From Winogradskyella costae (GTDB taxonomy: Bacteria; Bacteroidota; Bacteroidia; Flavobacteriales; Flavobacteriaceae): a DNA stretch of 64,000 bases. The stretch lies in the NCBI RefSeq assembly GCF_013403865.1, contig NZ_JABFDK010000002.1:186001-250000 (forward strand). Direction: 5' to 3'. Each line of letters opens with the position of its first letter. The first letter of the stretch is position 1. A program made the translations under genes and the position numbers. Under the pieces are notes generated by a model. That model was not told the origin of the DNA. It searched no databases and was given only the letters and a program-made list of their open reading frames with translations. This document shows, one piece after another, positions 43,063-53,033 of this stretch.

Positions 43063-44040
43063 TTAGGAATATTCTAAACCAATTAAGGTTCTAATTTTAT
43101 CTAAAGTGCTAATCAATAGTTTACTTTTTTCAAAAGTCATAATATCACTTTCGGTTTTACCATCTCTGATGAGTTGATTAAAATGTGAAATCTCATGGCT
43201 GTATCCAATTGTTTTAGTGTTGAATTCTTTTAAAATAGAACGTCCTTCATTATCGATCAGTGCAACAGATGATGGTTCATGAAAGCGACCATTTATTTTT
43301 ATAGTACCGTTTTCGCAATGAATTAAGGCTTCTGTATTTGTTTTTTCAAGTAGTGTACTTTTTAAATAAGCTTTGGTCTCGTCATACAGAAAAGTAATAT
43401 CACATTCCGAATCTGCTCCAGAATCGAAAAATTGGGCTTTAGCCTCAATAGTATTTGGTTTTCCTAATATGGAAAGCGCAGCAAATACAGGATAAATTCC
43501 TATATCCAATAAACTTCCACCGCCAACAGATTTATCGAAAACTCTAGACGTTTCATCATATTTTGGATAAAAACCAAAATCAGCTTCAAGCTTTATAATA
43601 TTTCCAAAATGCTTGTTTTTTAGCAGGTCTAAAGTATATTGATAATGTGGAAGAAAAATAGTCCATAGCGCTTCCATTAAAAGCGTATTTTTCTCCTTTG
43701 AAAGCTGAATCATTTCTTCAACTTCTTCCAAATTCATGGCAAACGGCTTCTCACATAAAACGGCTTTATTATGATTGAGGCATAAAATAGTATGTGCTTT
43801 ATGAAAACTATGAGGTGTGGCAATGTAAATCGCATCGATATTAGGGTCTAATACCAACTCATCATAACTTCCGTAGGCTGTTGTAGACGTATATTTTTGT
43901 CCAAATAATTTGGATTTTTCTAGGTTTCTAGATGCAATAGCATAAAGTGTTGTATTTGGTACAGTACTTAAGTCGGTTGCAAATTTAGAAGCTATTTTTC
44001 CTGCACCAATAATTCCCCAATTAATGGTTTTATTATCCAT
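43063..44040 (-). CDS. Gfo/Idh/MocA-family oxidoreductase
   Basis: The protein has 325 residues. The Rossmann part has GIIGAGKIASKFATDL, then DAIYIATPHSFHKAHTIL and VLCEKPFAMNLEEVEEMIQ. The C-terminal half is the family's alpha-beta domain (GGGSLLDIGIYPVFAALSIL). It uses NAD(P) to oxidise or reduce sugars or inositol-type substrates. Its ATG shares one base with the stop of the symporter gene (TAATG), so translation is coupled. With the symporter and PIG-L genes it suggests a sugar or glycoside use pathway. Confidence 0.92.
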   Translation of the reverse strand: MDNKTINWGIIGAGKIASKFATDLSTVPNTTLYAIASRNLEKSKLFGQKYTSTTAYGSYDELVLDPNIDAIYIATPHSFHKAHTILCLNHNKAVLCEKPFAMNLEEVEEMIQLSKEKNTLLMEALWTIFLPHYQYTLDLLKNKHFGNIIKLEADFGFYPKYDETSRVFDKSVGGGSLLDIGIYPVFAALSILGKPNTIEAKAQFFDSGADSECDITFLYDETKAYLKSTLLEKTNTEALIHCENGTIKINGRFHEPSSVALIDNEGRSILKEFNTKTIGYSHEISHFNQLIRDGKTESDIMTFEKSKLLISTLDKIRTLIGLEYS

Positions 44041-45848
44041 TATGCTGCTTTTTTAGGTAATAGGACCTGCAATAAATTAGCAATTGAGATGACCACTAAA
44101 CAACCAAATAAATTGAGCCATAAATACGGCATCCAATCAAACCACCAGCCAATGACAACTATGGCTTGGGTAATTAAGGCGCCAATAAATACGGCATTTC
44201 CTTTAATGTATTTAAAGAAGAAAGCGAGTAAGAAAATGCCAAGCACATTTCCATAAAAAATAGAACCAATAATATTTACGAGTTGAATTAAATTTTCAGC
44301 AAGATCTGCAAAACAAGCAATAATTATGGCCACAATTCCCCAACCAAACGTAAACCATTTAGTCATTTTTACCATGTGTTCTTCACCCTTATCTTCTTTT
44401 TGGTTTCTTCCATATAAATCAATAGAAGTAATCGTTGCGAGTGCATTAATTTCTGATGCTGTTGATGACATCGCTGCAGATAGAATAACAGCCAATAATA
44501 AGCCAATTAAACCTGTCGGTAGATTATTTAAAATAAACCGAATGAACATATAATCTCTGTCATTGGTTTGTGTGTCTTTAGCGGCATCTTTATAGAGAGA
44601 GGTCAGTGCTGCTGATTTTGTGAGATACGCTTCACTTTCAGGTTTAGACTTTAAGGCTTCAACTTCATTATTAAGCGTATTATATGCCGACGTATATTCT
44701 ACGTCAACGGCTTTCTTAATCAAAAATTTAGATTCAGAACGGTAGGTTTTTTCGATACTATCGAGTTGAAATAATTCTGTTTTTAAACGATCATCAGTGC
44801 TTTTAGATAATGCTAAACTCACTTTTTGCTTTTGATTAAATAATACCGATTGTTTATCCTGAAGCGCTCTGTATTCATCTCCATACTGGGATGCTAATAC
44901 GGTTTGTTCTGATTTATCTATAAAATTTAATGGCGAAGGGTTAAACTGATAAAACACAAATACCATAACACCAACAAGTAGAATAAAAAATTGCATTGGT
45001 ACTTTAAGCATCCCATTAAACAGAAGGCCCATTTGCATTTCTTTCATGGATTTACCCGAGAGATAACGTTGCACTTGGCTTTGGTCTGTTCCAAAATAGG
45101 AGAGCATTAAAAATGTACCACCAATAAGACCTGTCCACACGGTATATCTATTTTCTAAATCGAATGAAAAGTCTAAGACTTGCATTTTCCCTGTAGCACC
45201 GGCAATATCAATGGCATCTTTAAAAGAAACTTCTTCAGGAATTAAATTAATGATGATACATAGTGCAGCAATCATTCCTCCAAAAATGACAAACATTTGC
45301 TGTTTTTGAGTCACCGTTACGGCTTTTGTACCACCAGAAACGGTATAGATAATTACTAAAACCCCTATTATAATGTTGAGTGTAACAATATTCCAGCCTA
45401 ATACCACAGAGAGAATAATGGCTGGGGCAAAAATTGTAATTCCGGCTGCTAATCCACGTTGAATTAAAAAGAGGATGGCTGTTAAGCTTCTGGTTTTAAG
45501 GTCGAATCGGTTTTCTAAAAACTCATAAGCAGTATAAACTTTAAGTCGATGATAGAGTGGAATGAACACTAGGCAAATAATAACCATGGCAATTGGAAGT
45601 CCGAAATAAAACTGAACAAAGCCCATACCATCAGAAAAAGCCTGACCCGTGGTGGACAGAAATGTAATTGCGCTAGCTTGTGTGGCCATTACGGATAAAC
45701 CGATGGTCCACCATTTAGACGTATTTCCTCCTTTTATATAATCTTGTGCGTTTTTGCGACCTCTAGTTTTCCAAGTTCCATAGCCAACAATTGTGGCTAA
45801 GGTTACTATTAAAACGGTCCAATCAATCCAATCTAAAGTTTGCTGCAT
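44040..45848 (-). CDS. Sodium:solute symporter (SSS family)
   Basis: The protein has 602 residues and about 13-14 membrane segments. SSS features are YIKGGNTSKWWTIGLSVMATQASAITFLSTTGQAF near the N-terminus and a Na+-type site around SAAMSSTASEINALAT. A soluble charged insertion of about 110 residues (330-440), a helical segment, is unusual for the family and probably cytosolic or periplasmic. It probably imports a sugar or similar organic solute. A 39-residue membrane protein gene lies 9 bp upstream and may be a small subunit. Confidence 0.93.
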   Translation of the reverse strand: MQQTLDWIDWTVLIVTLATIVGYGTWKTRGRKNAQDYIKGGNTSKWWTIGLSVMATQASAITFLSTTGQAFSDGMGFVQFYFGLPIAMVIICLVFIPLYHRLKVYTAYEFLENRFDLKTRSLTAILFLIQRGLAAGITIFAPAIILSVVLGWNIVTLNIIIGVLVIIYTVSGGTKAVTVTQKQQMFVIFGGMIAALCIIINLIPEEVSFKDAIDIAGATGKMQVLDFSFDLENRYTVWTGLIGGTFLMLSYFGTDQSQVQRYLSGKSMKEMQMGLLFNGMLKVPMQFFILLVGVMVFVFYQFNPSPLNFIDKSEQTVLASQYGDEYRALQDKQSVLFNQKQKVSLALSKSTDDRLKTELFQLDSIEKTYRSESKFLIKKAVDVEYTSAYNTLNNEVEALKSKPESEAYLTKSAALTSLYKDAAKDTQTNDRDYMFIRFILNNLPTGLIGLLLAVILSAAMSSTASEINALATITSIDLYGRNQKEDKGEEHMVKMTKWFTFGWGIVAIIIACFADLAENLIQLVNIIGSIFYGNVLGIFLLAFFFKYIKGNAVFIGALITQAIVVIGWWFDWMPYLWLNLFGCLVVISIANLLQVLLPKKAA

Positions 45849-45857
45849 TATATTTTT

Positions 45858-45977
45858 TTATGCGAATGAAGCTGTTATAAAATAAAATATGATAATATAG
45901 AGCGCATTAGCTATTAAAACAGCAGTGTACATTTTACTCCATTTTTGTTTCACTTCTGGTGGATTTTGTTGGCTCAT
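45858..45977 (-). CDS. 39-residue single-span membrane protein beside the symporter
   Basis: The ATG is at 45977 and the TAA at 45858. The first 19 residues are hydrophilic (MSQQNPPEVKQKWSKMYTAV), followed by one hydrophobic segment (IANALYIIIFYFITASFA). It fits exactly between the PIG-L gene (30 bp) and the symporter gene (9 bp), in the same direction. The orientation and pairing recall the small DUF4212-like subunits of other Na+ symporters, but the sequence is not recognised. Its location makes a real gene likely. Confidence 0.7.
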   Translation of the reverse strand: MSQQNPPEVKQKWSKMYTAVLIANALYIIIFYFITASFA

Positions 45978-46007
45978 CAGTAGGTTGTTAATTTGTAGTT
46001 ATGTCTT

Positions 46008-48527
46008 TTAGTTTTTTAAGGTACTTTCATCTTGTTTGCCTGCAGAGAGCAGATTTGCAAAGAGTCTATATGCGCCAGAAACTCCTGCCGGAAATTCCCT
46101 AAAGAAACTGAGACCTGTGTAAATATAGTTGCCTTTTCCATACTTTGCAACTAGTAAAGCACCTTCTTTAGAGTTCTCTCCTTTGTCATTAGCCGCCAAT
46201 AATGGTGTAAACTCTTCTGACCACTTATCCGGAAAATACAAGCCTCGCTCTTGAACCCAACCTTCAAAATCTTGATATCCAATTTTATTAGGAAAATTTA
46301 GAATCGGATGATTAGGTTCTAATATTTTTACTACAGCATTTTCATCTGTAACACGATCTCTAGATAATTGTAAGTTGTAAGGAGCTAAATTATCTACTTT
46401 AATACCTCTATTAGTGTTGTATTGAATAATTAAATTACCACCATCCTTTACATAGTCTAATAAAAAACGTTGTTTAAACTGTAACGCTTCAACAATATTA
46501 TAAGCTCTAATCCCCATGACAATAGCATCAAAATCGTCTAAGTTTTCTGGTGTAATTTGTTCCGGTTTAATAATAGTAACGTTATACCCAATTTGTCGTA
46601 AACTTTCTGGTACAACATCTCCAGCACCTTCTATATACCCAATATTATTACCACGTTTTTCAATATCTAACCGAACGACTTTACTTTCGCTTGGCATTAA
46701 GACGGTTTGAAAGGGAATATGCGCATAATCAATTTCCATAATTTCATCGGTATAAAATTCACCATCAATATTCACCATTGGTGAAATTGAACCTTCGTTT
46801 TGATTTTTTGGTGGAATAACAGTAAAAATTACATTTTGAATATCCCCTTTATTATCAATTTCAATCTTTTGTTTTTGTGGGAAAACTTGCCAACCTTCAG
46901 GATAAGCCATTTGTACAAAACCGCTAATGCCATCTTTTCCTGCTGTTACAGTAACTTCGATGTCTTTTTGAAGATTGTTTTCAAAAATATAAACTTTATG
47001 ATTTAGGTTTACAGAAGCAGCAGGGATAATTTCGAAAGGACGATATAATTCCCCTTTATCAGGTTTAGAGTATCTATATAATACAGGTTTAGTTATCGTA
47101 ATTGGTGTGTCTTCAATCATTAAATTAAAATCAATAAAAACCGCTCTAGGTGTTTCTGGCAAACCAATTAAGTTTTGATCTTTTACAGTGTACATACCTA
47201 ATGTACTTTTAGTATTTAACCAATAAGGTGTAGTATAATTACTGCTATTTGGAATGCTAATACCATCCTCAAAATTTAATTTTTGATTGGATGTTAAAGG
47301 CATATTTTTGGATATTCCAGTAGGTAATGTTGAAAGGTTATAAGATACCAAATTAATATTTGCAGCGCTTCTATTTAAAACTTCCATATTTAGCTTCACA
47401 TCAGAATTTGGTGCAGCACTAGGTGTATTTGCCGAAACTTCTAAATACAGACCAGCACAAGCTTCAATAATTGCCTTTAGTTCTGTTGTTTTAATGGTCC
47501 TCCAATGTTTATCTTGTATGGTTTGAAGCAGTTTATAAGCTTCTAAAAGTTGGGGTAAATTTGCTGCTGGATTTTTGAAATTAAAATTTGCTTCAACTGA
47601 TTTTAGGATGTTTCCTATAGCTTTTCCAGCTGTTACACGATTCCATGACGTATCAATACCTGCAAAAATATCAACGCTATTATTTAAGGGATCACCTTTT
47701 AAAAATTCGATATATTCATCCTGGGAACCGCGCTCTGATAATCTACCAAAGCCTTGCGACAAATGTTGGCTGCTTGCTAAGGCGGCAATTTCATTATTAG
47801 ATTTACCCTTAGTTGTATAATATTTGCCTACATCAAAAGTTAGCATATTACTTTTGTCTAACTTATCAAATTTTTCTTGGCTTCCATAGCGCCACCAAGA
47901 CGTGTTATAAAATAAACGTTTGGGTTGCCATGTTTCTGTAAGTTCTAATTGAGACGGATATTTTGAAGCATCATCTACAATATCAAACGCTTCTAGGCTA
48001 AGCATTGCGGAAGCCGTATGATGACCATGTGTTTCCCCAGCTCTTCTGTGATCGAAACGGTTAATGATAATGTCTGGCTTAAATGTTCTAATAGCCCACA
48101 CAACGTCAGAGAGTACTTCATCTTTATTCCAGATTTCTAATGTTTCATCCGGATGCTTAGAGTAACCAAAATCATTAGCTCTTGTAAAGCGTTGCTTGCC
48201 GCCGTCCGTGCGTCTTGCGGCTAATAATTCTTGAGTTCTAATGACACCTAAAAGTTCTCTAATCTCTGGCCCAATAAGATTTTGACCACCATCTCCACGT
48301 GTTAAAGATAGATAGGCTGTACGTGCTTTCACTTCATTAGACATGTATGAAATTAAGCGTGTGTTTTCATCATCGGGATGTGCAGCAATATAAAGTACAG
48401 AGCCCAATACATTCAGTTTTTGAACGGCTTCATAAATTTCTGATGAATTATAATTTTGGGGTTGTTGTGCTTGTAATGAAACGATAGTGCTTATAAAAAG
48501 CAATAGACAAAGTCTAAGTTGGTACAT
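46008..48527 (-). CDS. PIG-L (LmbE-like) deacetylase with long C-terminal region
   Basis: The protein has 839 residues. The signal peptide is MYQLRLCLLLFISTIVSLQAQ. The PIG-L domain (40-270) has the metal motif AAHPDDENTRLI, TRGDGGQN, and later HGHHTAS, so zinc ligands are complete. Residues 370-840 are beta-rich, ending in a domain with GGNLIIQYNTN and FPNKIGYQDFEGWVQERGLYF, typical of the GATase1/ThuA-like C-terminal part of this class. It probably de-N-acetylates amino-sugar material in the periplasm and feeds the symporter genes downstream. The start is clear, preceded by a TAnnTTTG box. Confidence 0.9.
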   Translation of the reverse strand: MYQLRLCLLLFISTIVSLQAQQPQNYNSSEIYEAVQKLNVLGSVLYIAAHPDDENTRLISYMSNEVKARTAYLSLTRGDGGQNLIGPEIRELLGVIRTQELLAARRTDGGKQRFTRANDFGYSKHPDETLEIWNKDEVLSDVVWAIRTFKPDIIINRFDHRRAGETHGHHTASAMLSLEAFDIVDDASKYPSQLELTETWQPKRLFYNTSWWRYGSQEKFDKLDKSNMLTFDVGKYYTTKGKSNNEIAALASSQHLSQGFGRLSERGSQDEYIEFLKGDPLNNSVDIFAGIDTSWNRVTAGKAIGNILKSVEANFNFKNPAANLPQLLEAYKLLQTIQDKHWRTIKTTELKAIIEACAGLYLEVSANTPSAAPNSDVKLNMEVLNRSAANINLVSYNLSTLPTGISKNMPLTSNQKLNFEDGISIPNSSNYTTPYWLNTKSTLGMYTVKDQNLIGLPETPRAVFIDFNLMIEDTPITITKPVLYRYSKPDKGELYRPFEIIPAASVNLNHKVYIFENNLQKDIEVTVTAGKDGISGFVQMAYPEGWQVFPQKQKIEIDNKGDIQNVIFTVIPPKNQNEGSISPMVNIDGEFYTDEIMEIDYAHIPFQTVLMPSESKVVRLDIEKRGNNIGYIEGAGDVVPESLRQIGYNVTIIKPEQITPENLDDFDAIVMGIRAYNIVEALQFKQRFLLDYVKDGGNLIIQYNTNRGIKVDNLAPYNLQLSRDRVTDENAVVKILEPNHPILNFPNKIGYQDFEGWVQERGLYFPDKWSEEFTPLLAANDKGENSKEGALLVAKYGKGNYIYTGLSFFREFPAGVSGAYRLFANLLSAGKQDESTLKN

Positions 48528-48550
48528 GAGGTTACTAGTTAGATGTGTTT

Positions 48551-48558
48551 CAAATATA
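48551..48558 (-). promoter_or_regulatory. -7 element of the PIG-L operon
   Basis: On the minus strand TATATTTG (48558-48551) lies 23 nt before the start codon. No good TTTG is seen 17-20 nt further upstream. The 288-bp gap up to corA holds no gene. Confidence 0.5.
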
Positions 48559-48815
48559 GGAAAGTTACTAAGCTATGAACTTTGTTTTAGATTTTTTTAA
48601 CGTTGGTGTTTATATGTGATGATGACCATCATAATTCAAAATACTATTACAATTCAATTATAAGAATTTGTTTTTAATTCTTAAAATATTTTGAAGAGCT
48701 TGTGAGTAAGTTAGTTGACGATTAAAATTTAGTTTTTAGAATTTTAGAGCGTGTAGTGTCGTGGTGTTCTGGAGGCTTTCAGTTGCTATTAATTGTTCTT
48801 CAGTTTTTTATTTCA

Positions 48816-49895
48816 TTATAACCACTTCTTGCGTTTAAAATAAACTAGCATTAGAATGAACATTACAAACATAACACCCAAAAGAATAAAATAGCCATTA
48901 TGGTATTTTAGTTCGGGTATATATTCAAAGTTCATTCCGTAGATACCTGCAAGAAATGTTAATGGAATAAAGATAGAGGACATTATTGTAAGCACTTTCA
49001 TCACTTCATTCATACGATTACTAATGGTTGACATATACATGTCCATGAGGCTCCAAATCATTTCGCGATAAATATCTATATTTTCAGATACCTGAATTAA
49101 ATGGTCATAGATATCCCTGTAATACGTAATTGTACGTTTGTAAATTAATGGATGTTCACCTTTTTCAATACGATTTATAATTTCACGAAGTGGGAAAATA
49201 GCGCGACGTACTTTTAGGATTTCTCGCTTAAGTTGTTGGACTTCAATGTTAATATTGTCTTTGGCATTGCCTTCAAACAAATCGTTTTCTAAATCTTCAA
49301 TTTTGTTTCCAAGCGTTTCAATGATGCTAAAATAATGATCTACGACTGCATCAATTAAGGCATACAATAAATAATCGGATTTTAAGCTTCTGATACGTCC
49401 ATTACCATGCCTAATTCGTTCTCTTACCGTATCAAAAACATCCCCTTCAGATTCTTGAAAAGACAATACATAATTTTTTCCTAACACTAAACTCACTTGT
49501 TCTATAACGACGTTTTCATCCTTATCATAGTATAGCATTTTTAGCACAATAAAGAGGTAATCATCGTATTCGTCAATTTTGGGACGTTGCGTGGTGTTAA
49601 CAATGTCTTCTAAAACAAGTGGATGCAACTCATATTGTTTACCAATATTTTCAATTTCACTAAGCGAGTTTAGTCCATCAATATTGATCCACGTAACGGA
49701 ATCGGTGTCTTTATAAGATTTGGCATCACCAATGTTGGTTAGGTTACTCTCGTTTAAGGTTTCTTTTGTATAATCAAAAGACTCTATCTGAAGTTGTTTG
49801 TCTATTTTTTTGCCAGTGTACACTAGAGTACCGGGTGCTTTTCCTATGTGCTTTTTATAATTATGCGTACGTGTTTTTGCCGTTTTTCTCTTCAT
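48816..49895 (-). CDS. corA: CorA-type magnesium/cobalt transporter
   Basis: The protein has 359 residues, close to Thermotoga CorA. A long soluble alpha-beta/helical funnel comes first. Two membrane helices at the end are joined by the loop YGMNFEYIPEL, with the GMN selectivity signature. Residues 290-320 form the pore-lining helix (MSSIFIPLTFLAGI). It opens when internal Mg2+ falls. The upstream small MscS gene ends 4 bp before its start, so both osmotic/ion channel genes are in an operon. Confidence 0.95.
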   Translation of the reverse strand: MKRKTAKTRTHNYKKHIGKAPGTLVYTGKKIDKQLQIESFDYTKETLNESNLTNIGDAKSYKDTDSVTWINIDGLNSLSEIENIGKQYELHPLVLEDIVNTTQRPKIDEYDDYLFIVLKMLYYDKDENVVIEQVSLVLGKNYVLSFQESEGDVFDTVRERIRHGNGRIRSLKSDYLLYALIDAVVDHYFSIIETLGNKIEDLENDLFEGNAKDNINIEVQQLKREILKVRRAIFPLREIINRIEKGEHPLIYKRTITYYRDIYDHLIQVSENIDIYREMIWSLMDMYMSTISNRMNEVMKVLTIMSSIFIPLTFLAGIYGMNFEYIPELKYHNGYFILLGVMFVMFILMLVYFKRKKWL

Positions 49896-49899
49896 AGGT

Positions 49900-50433
49900 T
49901 TATAAAATACTAGTATCGTCTAATGCATCCTTTTGCAATAAAGTTACTGCTTTTTGAAGAATAAGATTATTTGGGTAAGTGACTAAGTTCCCACTGTCGT
50001 CTCTAAGATGAATTTGAAATGCTCTAATATCTTCGATAATACCTATTATGGATTCGTCTTTATCGTGAATTTTTATTTTATCTCCGACTTTATATGGAAA
50101 GGAAAAAAACATAATAATACCAGATGTTATGTTGCTTAAAATAGACCAAATAGCAAAAAGTCCGATTCCTATAACGGCAAAAACAGAAGAGAATACAAGA
50201 GTAACATCTCGTGCTTCAGCACCAAGAATAAAAGTCTCGATTAGAATGGCAACAAACACAAGTGTAACTGTAACATAGCGTCCGATTAAAGCCGCTCTAG
50301 CTTCTGTAGTGCCACTTTTTTTGCCTATTTTTTTTACAGTTAATACAATGATTTTTCTAATTATAAAGAGTATAGTTAATAAAACAATTGTAGAAATTAT
50401 TTGGTCTTGATATTTGTAAAATAGTGAACTCAT
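49900..50433 (-). CDS. Small MscS-family mechanosensitive channel
   Basis: The protein has 177 residues. Three hydrophobic segments come first, with the pore helix around SVFAVIGIGLFAIWSILSNITSGIIMFF. The beta domain (FPYKVGDKIKIHDKDESIIGIIEDI and FQIHLRDDSGNLVTYPNNLIL) follows. The protein ends soon after the beta domain, lacking the large C-terminal cage of E. coli MscS. It opens under membrane tension. The gene lies 4 bp upstream of corA. Such short forms are frequent in Bacteroidota. Confidence 0.9.
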   Translation of the reverse strand: MSSLFYKYQDQIISTIVLLTILFIIRKIIVLTVKKIGKKSGTTEARAALIGRYVTVTLVFVAILIETFILGAEARDVTLVFSSVFAVIGIGLFAIWSILSNITSGIIMFFSFPYKVGDKIKIHDKDESIIGIIEDIRAFQIHLRDDSGNLVTYPNNLILQKAVTLLQKDALDDTSIL

Positions 50434-50479
50434 GTAGGGCGTATTATGCTAAATAAATATAATATACAATCAATGAAGT

Positions 50480-51427
50480 TTATTCTAATTTTAAAGTTTC
50501 TCTAAGGTTAACATCAGACTTACTTTTTTTGTTCCAATAGTCCGACTTTAGACTTTCTAATTTCGTAGCCTTTGATGTTAATGTCTCAGCAGAAGAGCCT
50601 ATACCGCTTGTAATTGTTTCTTCCCAGCCTAAAATATCGTAAGGAAAATTAGGATTAAAATTAATTTTTAAGGTGCGTTGCAATTCAGGATACGTTATAG
50701 TATAACTCGTGTTTTCCAATTTGACATTCGCTTTTTGAGCTTTTAACGGATCGTGGTTAAGCCTTACAGATTCTAAAGAAGGAATAAGTTCTAGTTCTCC
50801 AACAGGAAGACTTTTAGGATCGATTCTTAGTTTTGCCCATAATTCATTTTCTGTCCATGTTTTGTCTAAATTAAAAGTTTCATCCGCTTCTCCTTGAAAA
50901 TAAGAATGTGATGTAACCTCAAATGTATCGCGATTATTTAATTGAGAGTATACATGTCCACACCATTCTTGCACAGATGTCGATATTTTTAAGGCATGTT
51001 GATTATTAGCCACCGGATAAAACGTACTTTGCATTATTGAATACGGATAAATCCCCGTAATGAAATTCTTGGTTGTATTCAATTTTAAGACCGGTGTATT
51101 ATCTTTACTATAATTGTCTGCTTTAACTTGGGCGTCTGGTAAAAAATCTTCTGTTACAAATACTAAAACGGCAGTACCTTCTCGCAATTCTCCATAACGT
51201 GCTTGTTCAAGTCTATAAGATGTGATTTCTGCTTCTCCGTTGTACCAATAATTTTTAAAGTCATCGGACAATGTTGCTTTTGGATTTACAACTTCTGATT
51301 TTGGTTCAGAGGCGGTACTAATTTCTGGAGTAGTAGCGGTAGTGCTAGTGTTTTCGTTGCAAGATGTGAAAATTGAGATTAGTGCAATTGTCACTACTAG
51401 TAGTCTGGGTTGTATAGTTCTTATCAT
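50480..51427 (-). CDS. Conserved lipoprotein of the maf cluster
   Basis: The protein has 315 residues. The signal ends in the lipobox IFTSC at Cys23. A Ser/Thr-rich linker follows (24-50), then a beta-rich domain with DFKNYWYNGEAEITSYRLEQ and REGTAVLVFVTEDFLPDAQV, QEWCGHVYSQLN and YPELQRTLKINFNP. In Flavobacteriia this protein recurs just beside maf and is sometimes mis-named as a septum inhibitor. No function is known. It has 74 bp to maf and 46 bp to the MscS gene, all in the same direction. Confidence 0.8.
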   Translation of the reverse strand: MIRTIQPRLLVVTIALISIFTSCNENTSTTATTPEISTASEPKSEVVNPKATLSDDFKNYWYNGEAEITSYRLEQARYGELREGTAVLVFVTEDFLPDAQVKADNYSKDNTPVLKLNTTKNFITGIYPYSIMQSTFYPVANNQHALKISTSVQEWCGHVYSQLNNRDTFEVTSHSYFQGEADETFNLDKTWTENELWAKLRIDPKSLPVGELELIPSLESVRLNHDPLKAQKANVKLENTSYTITYPELQRTLKINFNPNFPYDILGWEETITSGIGSSAETLTSKATKLESLKSDYWNKKSKSDVNLRETLKLE

Positions 51428-51501
51428 AATTATTGCTTATTTATTTGATGTTACAGCACCCCATGGTATGGTGCAGCATATAGAGTAATAAAGATAAGAT
51501 T

Positions 51502-52095
51502 CTAATTATGGTCTGCAATAGTATTTAACGTTTCATAAAGTAAATGTGTAGGCAAACCCACAACATTATTATACGAGCCCTCAATAGATGTAATGGCAAT
51601 AGCACCAATCCATTCTTGTATGCCATAAGCACCAGCTTTATCTAACGGTTTATAAGTGTTAACATAATATTGAATTTCTTCATCCATTATGGCTTTAAAG
51701 GTCACCTTAGTAATGGTGTTAACCACATGTTGCTCTGTTTTAAGAGTGAAACAGATTGAAGTAACAACTTCATGCGTTGTATTGCTTAAAGATTTTATCA
51801 TATTAAAAGCATCTCTCTCATCTTTCGGTTTTCCGATGGCTTTATTATTTAACCAAACAATGGTGTCGCTTGTAATTAAGATATCGTTAGTCTGAATACT
51901 TTCTATAAAAGGTTCTGCTTTTAATTTTGCTAAAAAATCGGTGATGTTTTCACGTTCTAAATGTTTAGGGTAAACTTCTTCTACGGGCTTTAGTTGAATA
52001 TCGAAATCGAGATTCATTTCCTTAAAAAAGGCATGACGTCGAGGAGAGGCAGAGGCGAGAATAATATTGAAATCTTGGAGTTTGTCTTTTAACAT
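51502..52095 (-). CDS. maf: Maf-like nucleotide pyrophosphatase
   Basis: The protein has 197 residues, the usual length. It starts with ASASPRRHAFFKEMNL and contains LITSDTIVWLNNKAIGKPKDERDAF with catalytic Asp, and DKAGAYGIQEWIGAIAI. Maf proteins hydrolyse non-canonical dTTP/UTP/CTP-type nucleotides to monophosphates and thus clean the nucleotide pool. Its start is separated from the ubiA stop by only 1 nt, so translation is probably coupled. It is in the ubiA-kdsC cluster. Confidence 0.95.
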   Translation of the reverse strand: MLKDKLQDFNIILASASPRRHAFFKEMNLDFDIQLKPVEEVYPKHLERENITDFLAKLKAEPFIESIQTNDILITSDTIVWLNNKAIGKPKDERDAFNMIKSLSNTTHEVVTSICFTLKTEQHVVNTITKVTFKAIMDEEIQYYVNTYKPLDKAGAYGIQEWIGAIAITSIEGSYNNVVGLPTHLLYETLNTIADHN

Positions 52096-52096
52096 T

Positions 52097-53026
52097 TTAA
52101 TTGAGGATAGTAAATTTGTAAAGTAATAAGGATAACATTCCTGTAAGCATGACTAATTTTAAAATGAAGCTAATGTGTTTATATTGTGCTTTACTCTCTG
52201 CGCTAAATAATTTTATACTTACATAAATTAACGGTGCTACAACCAAAACTAAAAAGTAACCAACAATAAGTTGTTGTTTAAATAAATATGTAATAACATA
52301 ATAAACTATTGATGCGATCGGAATTAATGACAACATAAACGCAATTTTAGTGCTACGCACTCTCCCTAAAAGGATTGGTAATGTTTGTATACCAGCTTTA
52401 TGATCTCCATCAATGTCTTCTATGTCTTTTACGAGTTCTCTTACAAGGTTAATCATTAAAGCAAAAATAGCGTAATCTCTAATAATGTATAAGAAAGTAG
52501 TCTGAATGGCTTTATTATTGTCAGTGGTAGCCGGGATTAATTCAAAAATGCCAATTAATAAAATACTCAAACATACGACAATTGACACCACAATATTACC
52601 AACAACGGCAATTTGCTTTAAAAATGAAGCATACATATAGAGTAGTGCGGATGTAACGAAAAAGATGACGAAAAATTTAGGTTTACCAATGCCATTAGAT
52701 AAATAAAAACCTAAGCCAACACCAACGACATTCAGGATTATAAATAATGTGGTGGCACGCTTTTCTGTGATGTGTTTACTAACGATGAGTTGCTTTGGTT
52801 TGTTGATTCTGTCAGTTTCAATATCATAGATATCATTAATAACATAACCACCAGCTGCGATAGAAACCGTAGCTAAAACTAGAAGAAAAAAGTTAAAATC
52901 ACTTAAGGTAATAAGTATGCCGTGACTCTCTTGAAACGGTAATAAAAGGGCATACTTTACTAAATATTGCATTAAAGCAATCATTAGTAAATTCTTCCAA
53001 CGGATTAAATTAAAAAAGTGAGCCAT
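52097..53026 (-). CDS. UbiA-family prenyltransferase
   Basis: The protein has 309 residues and about nine membrane helices. The UbiA signature is YVINDIYDIETDRINKPKQLIV and the second DxxD-type motif is in ELVKDIEDIDGDHKAGIQTLPI. It transfers a prenyl chain to an acceptor at the membrane. In Bacteroidota this subgroup is named geranylgeranylglycerol-phosphate geranylgeranyltransferase-like, but the acceptor cannot be stated. The gene sits directly before maf in one operon. Confidence 0.88.
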   Translation of the reverse strand: MAHFFNLIRWKNLLMIALMQYLVKYALLLPFQESHGILITLSDFNFFLLVLATVSIAAGGYVINDIYDIETDRINKPKQLIVSKHITEKRATTLFIILNVVGVGLGFYLSNGIGKPKFFVIFFVTSALLYMYASFLKQIAVVGNIVVSIVVCLSILLIGIFELIPATTDNNKAIQTTFLYIIRDYAIFALMINLVRELVKDIEDIDGDHKAGIQTLPILLGRVRSTKIAFMLSLIPIASIVYYVITYLFKQQLIVGYFLVLVVAPLIYVSIKLFSAESKAQYKHISFILKLVMLTGMLSLLLYKFTILN

Positions 53027-53033
53027 TTATAAA

